Below are positions 59,631-64,000 of a stretch of 64,000 nucleotides of DNA, one piece after another (positions within the stretch are counted from its first letter, which is position 1; every line of letters starts with the position of its first letter). The DNA lies in the NCBI RefSeq assembly GCF_030269365.1, contig NZ_BSTF01000029.1, positions 1 through 64,000 of the forward strand, in the 5' to 3' direction. The stretch comes from Lentzea sp. NBRC 102530. GTDB taxonomy: Bacteria > Actinomycetota > Actinomycetes > Mycobacteriales > Pseudonocardiaceae. The translations under genes were made by a program, and so were the position numbers. The notes under the pieces were generated by a model. The model did not search any database and was not told the DNA's origin. It was given only the letters and a program-made list of their open reading frames with translations.

Positions 59631-59918
59631 CTACTGGGCGTCGTCCAGGCCGATCGCGAACGCGGCCTCGTCGTCGCGCTTCGAGTAGCTGCGGAACGCG
59701 ATGTGCGTGTCGGTGTTCAGCACGCCGGCGACCTTGCTGATCTTGCCGGGGACGAGCGCGGCGAGGTCCTCGTGCTTGCTGACGCGCACCAGCGCGATCA
59801 GGTCGACGTCGCCGGCGCACGAGTACACCTCGGTGACTCCGTCGATGTCGGCGATCTCCTGCGCCGCCTCGGGAATGCGTTCGGCGGCGGCCTGGATCAG
59901 CACGATGGCGGTGACCAC
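59631..59918 (-). CDS. Stand-alone Lrp/AsnC ligand-binding (RAM) domain protein
   Basis: 95 residues from GTG 59918. TAIVLIQAAAERIPEAAQEI, DGVTEVYSCAGDVDLIALVR and LNTDTHIAFRSYSK match the alpha-beta RAM domain of Lrp-family regulators, without the DNA-binding part. Such short forms bind amino acids or modulate full-length Lrp proteins. No partner is visible here. Confidence 0.9.
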   Translation of the reverse strand: MVTAIVLIQAAAERIPEAAQEIADIDGVTEVYSCAGDVDLIALVRVSKHEDLAALVPGKISKVAGVLNTDTHIAFRSYSKRDDEAAFAIGLDDAQ

Positions 59919-60006
59919 GGCGTCCTCCTCGGGTGTGGGTGTCTCGAAGCACCCGTAGTCTGCCCTACCGGCTGATCACGGGCGTGAGGACGTCGCCGCT
60001 GCCCGG

Positions 60007-61707
60007 TCAGTTCCAGCGGTCGTGGACCGGGCGCGCACCGGCGGCTTGTTCGGCCCACGGCAGCCAGGCCGCAGCGGCTCCGGCGGGCGACGACCACGGT
60101 TCGTCCGCGTAGACGAGACGGGTGCCGGGCTGGTCGAGCCAGCGCAGCACGACCCCGGCCTCCTCCGGCGGGGCTCCCCGGAGCGGGCCGGGTGTCGGGA
60201 CGACGGTCTCGGCCGACGCGACGAGGGCGTCGACCACCGGCATCGGGCGCGTGCCCCGGCGCGCCACGCCCGCGGCGGCGAGGCGGCCGTAGCGGACGAC
60301 GGAGAACTCCCAGCCGCCCTCCCGGTCCGGTCGCGCGGCCACCAGCTGGGGCAGGGCGGCCAGGGCGGCGAGGCGTTGCGCCCTGTCGAGCGAGCGGACC
60401 AGGCCCGCCAGCCGGTCGCGGCGGCGGGCGGCCTCCTCGAAGCGTTCGGCCGAGGCCAGGCCGGTGAGCTGGGTGACGAGGGTGCGCAGCGGGTCGGCGT
60501 TGCGGCCCACGACGAGGTCCTGCACCGCGATGACGGCGGGGGAGTACTCGGCGACGGTCTGGTGGCCCGCGCAGGGGGCCCGGCAGCGGTCCAGTTCGGC
60601 GAGCGCGCAGGGCGAGGCGCGCTGGTTCGTCGCCGGGATCTTGATGGTGCAGGAGCGCAGCGGCACGGCGTCCAGGAGGGCGTCGGCCACCGACTCGGCC
60701 GCCTGGCGCGTGCGGAACGGGCCCAGCGCGCCGTCGCGCGGGGTGCGCACCAGGGAGATCCGGGGGAAGGGTTCGTCGGTCAGCGTCAGCCACCACGCGT
60801 GGTGCGGGTTCTTCGAGCGCCGGTTGTAGGCGGGCCGGTGCGCGCGTAAGAGCCGGAGCTCGCGCACCTCGGCCTCCAGCGGGTGCGCGCACTCCACGGC
60901 GTCCACCCGGACCGCCAGGGCGACCATCTCGCGCAACCGGCGGCGGCCCTCGCTGGCCGTGAAGTACTGGCGGACGCGGCGGCGCAGGTCGGATGCCGTG
61001 CCCACGTAGAGGACCTCCTCGCTCGGGCCGCGGAAGAGGTACACGCCCGGCGAGTTGGGCAGGTGGGCGGCCAGGGAACGCTTGCGGCGCTGTTCCGGCG
61101 TCACCTCCGGCAGGTAGGCCAGGAGTTCCTCGAGCGAGTGCACGCCGACGTTGCCGACGCGTTCCAGCAACGAGTGCAGCACTTCGACCGTCGTGCGGGC
61201 GTCGGCGAGCGCGCGGTGCGTGGGCTTGGTCTCGGTCTGGAAGAGGTCCGACAGCGCGGACAGGCGGCAGGACGGGGCCTCGTCGCGGCTCAGGACGCGG
61301 CGGGCGAGCTTCACCGTGCACACCACCGAGGGCTTCGGCCAGCGGTAGCCGTGCCGTTCGCAGGCGGCCTTCATGAACCCGACGTCGAACCCCGAGTTGT
61401 GCGCGACCAGCACCGACCCGGCGGCGAACTCCAGGAACGCGGGCAGCACCGTCTTCATCGTGGGCGCGCCCGTCACCATCAGCTGCGTGATCCCGGTCAG
61501 CTGCGCCACCTGCGGCGGGATGCCGCGTTCGGGGTCGACGAGCGTCGCGAACTCGCCGAGGACCTCGCCGCCGCGCACCTTCACCGCGCCGATCTCGGTG
61601 ACGGCGTCCTCGGTGTTGCTGCCGCCCGTCGTCTCCAGGTCGAAGACGACGAACGTCGTGTCGCGCAGGGGCGTCCCGAGTTCGTCGAAGGACAGTTGTC
61701 CGGTCAC
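60007..61707 (-). CDS. DEDDh exonuclease fused to a GIY-YIG/UvrC-like nuclease
   Basis: 566 residues from GTG 61707. Residues about 15-185: DnaQ-type 3'-5' exonuclease (FDLETTG; AHNSGFDVGF; THRALADARTT). About 215-300: GIY-YIG domain (PNSPGVYLFRG, VLYVGTASDLRRRVRQYF). The C-terminal part is UvrC/Cho-like with a Cys cluster (SCTIKIP, SPCALAELDRCRAPCAGH). Mycobacterial homologues of this fusion act in DNA repair. It is cytosolic. Confidence 0.95.
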   Translation of the reverse strand: MTGQLSFDELGTPLRDTTFVVFDLETTGGSNTEDAVTEIGAVKVRGGEVLGEFATLVDPERGIPPQVAQLTGITQLMVTGAPTMKTVLPAFLEFAAGSVLVAHNSGFDVGFMKAACERHGYRWPKPSVVCTVKLARRVLSRDEAPSCRLSALSDLFQTETKPTHRALADARTTVEVLHSLLERVGNVGVHSLEELLAYLPEVTPEQRRKRSLAAHLPNSPGVYLFRGPSEEVLYVGTASDLRRRVRQYFTASEGRRRLREMVALAVRVDAVECAHPLEAEVRELRLLRAHRPAYNRRSKNPHHAWWLTLTDEPFPRISLVRTPRDGALGPFRTRQAAESVADALLDAVPLRSCTIKIPATNQRASPCALAELDRCRAPCAGHQTVAEYSPAVIAVQDLVVGRNADPLRTLVTQLTGLASAERFEEAARRRDRLAGLVRSLDRAQRLAALAALPQLVAARPDREGGWEFSVVRYGRLAAAGVARRGTRPMPVVDALVASAETVVPTPGPLRGAPPEEAGVVLRWLDQPGTRLVYADEPWSSPAGAAAAWLPWAEQAAGARPVHDRWN

Positions 61708-61878
61708 GGCGCTGACGTTAGCGACGGGGTCTGACAATTTTCGGAGCTGATCTTCTTGAGCACCGTGACCTGCGGTTGCTCCATTGGATTGGCGATCGGG
61801 TGATCTTTTCCAGATCGTTGTTCCGAAGGGCGGACACGTCCGTGCGCTGCTCAAGCGCGAGGGCTCTAGCCTGTGGGG

Positions 61879-63249
61879 GTGCCCGACCCGATGCCCGACC
61901 CGGAGATCGACCTGCCTGTTGAGGAGGCGGGTGAGTCCGCCGTGGGAGAGTCGCCTGAAGAATCCACTGTGGACTGGTCGGCGCTGCCCGAACCGCTGCG
62001 GGTGAGACTCGCGGAACTGGGCGCGGACGCGTTGGGCGAGATGGCGAAGGTCGACGTGCCCCAGCACCTGCGCCCGGTGGCGAAGTTCGCGCCGACCAAA
62101 CGCGCGCGGCTGGGCGGGTCGCAGGTGGTGGCGGGGCTGCGGGACTCGGCGAACTTCCGCACCGCCGTGGTCGAGTGGCTGCGCAAGAACAGGCCGTCGA
62201 CGCTCGAGGTGACGTCGCCGGACCCGGTGACGGCGGCCGCGGCGGCGGTGCTGACCGGTGACGACGTCGCGCCGCACTACGTGGAGCTGGTGTCGCGGCG
62301 GGTGGGCGACGCGACGTTGCGCGCCGAGCGGGACGCGGCCGTAGCGCGCGCGGAACGGCTCGAAGGAGAGCTGGAACGGCTGCGGGCCGAGCGTTCCCAG
62401 CTCGACGGCGCCGCCGAACGCGTCCGGGCGGACGCCGAGGTCGAGCTGGAACGCCTGCGCAAGCGGTTGCGCGAGCAGGGCGTGAAGCTGCGCGAGGCCA
62501 AGGACGCCGCCGAGGCCGCGGCCGCCGAGGTCGAGAAGATCCAGGCGCGCACCGCGGACGAGGTCAAGCGCGTGTCCGCCGAACGCGACCGCGAACGTGA
62601 GCGCGCGGAGACCGAGCGCGGCAAGGCCCAACGCGCGATCGCCGACGCCGAGGTGGCGCGGCAGTCCGCGCGCGAGGCCCGGCAGGCCGACGAGGTGCGG
62701 CTCGCGTTGCTCGTGGACACGCTCGACGGTGCCGTCACGGGCCTGCGCCGCGAGCTCGCCCTGGGCGGCAGCGGGCCGCGTCCTGCCGACCTCGTGCGGG
62801 GCGCCAGCGCGTCGCAGGGGGTCGTGGGACGCGTGGAGGACCCGGCGGCGCTCGACCGGCTGCTGGCGTTGCCCGCGGTGCACCTCGTGGTGGACGGCTA
62901 CAACGTCACGAAGACCGGCTATCCGGAGCTGTCGCTGTCGGACCAGCGTGACCGGCTCGTGCACCAGCTCGCGGTGCTGGCGGCGCGCACGGGGGCCGAG
63001 GTGACGCTGGTGTTCGACGGCGCCGGTGTGGTCGCCGTGCCCGCGGCGGCCCCCCGGGGCGTGCGCGTGCTCTTCAGCGACCCCGGTGTGCTGGCCGATG
63101 ACGTGATCCGCGCCCTGGTCACCGCAGAGCCCGAGGGGCGTCCCGTGGTGGTGGTGACGTCGGATCGCGCGGTCGCGGATTCGGTGCGCCGGCGGGGTGC
63201 GCACCCGGTGCCGTCCGCTGTGCTGCTGGCCCGTCTCGGGCGCGTTTGA
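61879..63249 (+). CDS. Coiled-coil NYN-domain (PIN-like RNase) protein
   Basis: 456 residues; start GTG 61879 uncertain (GTG 61873 and ATG 61891 in frame). N-terminal 150 residues are helical (LPEPLRVRLAELGADALGEM), then a charged coiled coil about 150-285 (AERLEGELERLRAERSQL and similar heptads), then a YacP-like NYN domain about 310-456 (HLVVDGYNVTKTGY, VTLVFDGAG, VLADDVIRALV, VVVTSDRAVADSV) with the acidic metal site. Likely an RNA-processing nuclease. Confidence 0.9.
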   Translation: MPDPMPDPEIDLPVEEAGESAVGESPEESTVDWSALPEPLRVRLAELGADALGEMAKVDVPQHLRPVAKFAPTKRARLGGSQVVAGLRDSANFRTAVVEWLRKNRPSTLEVTSPDPVTAAAAAVLTGDDVAPHYVELVSRRVGDATLRAERDAAVARAERLEGELERLRAERSQLDGAAERVRADAEVELERLRKRLREQGVKLREAKDAAEAAAAEVEKIQARTADEVKRVSAERDRERERAETERGKAQRAIADAEVARQSAREARQADEVRLALLVDTLDGAVTGLRRELALGGSGPRPADLVRGASASQGVVGRVEDPAALDRLLALPAVHLVVDGYNVTKTGYPELSLSDQRDRLVHQLAVLAARTGAEVTLVFDGAGVVAVPAAAPRGVRVLFSDPGVLADDVIRALVTAEPEGRPVVVVTSDRAVADSVRRRGAHPVPSAVLLARLGRV

Positions 63250-63314
63250 TCACCCGGTAGCCTGACGCCGTCGATCTTGGCGGTCTGGTTCTGGCGAAGG
63301 GGATCGGCGACCTC

Positions 63315-64000
63315 ATGTCGCGCAACTTCACCCGCGTTCTCGTGGTTCTCGTGTTGTTGGTTCCGGTGACCCCGGCTGTGTCTTCAGCGGCGCAACCGGC
63401 TGATCCCGCGCGCGCGTACGCGGAACTGACAGCGCAGGCGACCAAGCTCAACGAGGAAGTCCTGCTGGCGCAGGAAGATCTCGTGCGGCGCAAGGCCGAA
63501 CTCGACCGTGCGACCGCGACGGTGGCGGCGGCGCAACAGGTCGAGCGGCAGGCCAAGCGCGACAAGGACGACTTCCAGGGGCAGGTGGACCTCATCGCCC
63601 AGGCGTCGTTCGAGGGCGCGCGGTTCAACCAGCTGTCGGCGTTGCTCGTCGCGGACTCGCAGCAGGACTTCCTGAACCGCCTCGAGATGATGCGCGTGCT
63701 GGCCGCGGACAAGGCGGAGTCGCTCGCGCGGCTGTCCGGCGCGGTCGAGCAGGCCCGGCAGGCGCACCAGGTGGCGGAGGACGCCCGCGCGCGGGCCGCG
63801 GAGACGACCGCGGCGGCCGAGAAGCTGAAGAGCGATCTGGACGCGCGCAACGCGGCGTTGCAGACGCAGATCAACGAGGTGCGCTCGGCGCTGACGCGAC
63901 TGCCGGCCCCCGTCGTGAACCAGTTGCGCGATCCCGGTGACCGTGCGCAGGTCAGCGTGCCCTCCGGGGTGGCGGGGCAGGCGCTGGCGTTCGCGTTGGG
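63315..64000 (+). CDS. Secreted peptidoglycan hydrolase, NlpC/P60 type (partial, runs off the window)
   Basis: 228 residues visible, frame open to the end. Signal peptide MSRNFTRVLVVLVLLVPVTP followed by AVSSAAQPADP; cleavage is likely near residue 27. Then a long coiled coil about 35-195 (ELTAQATKLNEEVLLAQEDL, QVERQAKRDKDDF, RLEMMRVLAADKAESLARL). The last residues SGVAGQALAFALG look like the entry to an NlpC/P60 catalytic domain, as in RipA/RipC-like cell separation enzymes. The catalytic domain lies outside the window. Confidence 0.85.
   Translation, partial: MSRNFTRVLVVLVLLVPVTPAVSSAAQPADPARAYAELTAQATKLNEEVLLAQEDLVRRKAELDRATATVAAAQQVERQAKRDKDDFQGQVDLIAQASFEGARFNQLSALLVADSQQDFLNRLEMMRVLAADKAESLARLSGAVEQARQAHQVAEDARARAAETTAAAEKLKSDLDARNAALQTQINEVRSALTRLPAPVVNQLRDPGDRAQVSVPSGVAGQALAFAL

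Noticed and set aside
1..64000. tRNA or rRNA genes
   Set aside because: No cloverleaf-like segment with conserved T-loop sequence or rRNA signature was noticed by eye in the gaps, which are mostly under 200 nt.

Overview
The window is high-GC actinobacterial DNA. The core genes point to the order Pseudonocardiales (relatives of Lentzea, Saccharothrix or Actinosynnema): a bcc-aa3 type respiratory chain (ctaC, ctaF, ctaE, qcrCAB), an actinobacterial adenosine kinase, a DUF3043 protein, a DEDD/GIY-YIG nuclease fusion and many GTG/TTG starts. The genus is inferred from gene content and order only.

Region 1 (about 150-26820) is a biosynthetic gene cluster for an aromatic type II polyketide. It holds KS-alpha, KS-beta (chain length factor), ACP, an actIII-type ketoreductase, a didomain aromatase/cyclase, a PF04199-type cyclase, an ABM-type monooxygenase, a P450 with its own ferredoxin and ferredoxin reductase, a WrbA-like flavoprotein, an F420-type oxidoreductase and a SARP activator. 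A KSIII-like protein, a free acyltransferase and a CaiB-type CoA transferase suggest a non-acetate starter unit. Inside this cluster, on the opposite strand, sits a compact RiPP operon of the azole/azoline (TOMM) kind: a 61-aa precursor peptide, a fused RRE-E1-YcaO cyclodehydratase, and a free-standing N-terminal domain of a SagB-type dehydrogenase without its flavin domain. Two histidine kinases follow on the same strand; one is a double kinase and the other a decayed copy of it. Several cluster proteins lack standard catalytic residues: the alpha/beta hydrolase has Ser to Ala, the KSIII has Cys to Ser, and the citramalate synthase-like protein has lost two metal ligands. A type II PKS cluster wrapped around a YcaO/RiPP operon is the best candidate here for an undescribed system.

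Region 2 (26886-48608) is mostly housekeeping: a Tat-exported protein, lipB, a PAP2 phosphatase, a TIGR01777 epimerase, sucB and lpdA (2-oxoacid dehydrogenase and lipoate genes), an OsmC/MerR pair with a clear operator, pepA, an APC permease, ilvE, cobS-cobT-cobU, an aldo/keto reductase, methyltransferases, glycerate kinase, an iron-sulfur carrier and an adenosine kinase.

Region 3 (48653-64000) holds asnB, the cytochrome c oxidase and bc1 genes split by plsC, trpD and two small regulatory or unknown genes, then an Lrp-type domain, the DEDD/GIY-YIG nuclease, a coiled-coil NYN protein and the start of a secreted NlpC/P60-type peptidoglycan hydrolase cut by the window end.

An AT-rich palindromic word (half-site GATATCCGATA followed by its reverse complement) recurs at about eleven places between 26.8 and 52.3 kb, both between genes and inside coding sequences. 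It is absent from the polyketide cluster and from 52.4-64 kb. The compact gaps almost all carry strong hairpin terminators. No tRNA, rRNA or CRISPR array was seen.
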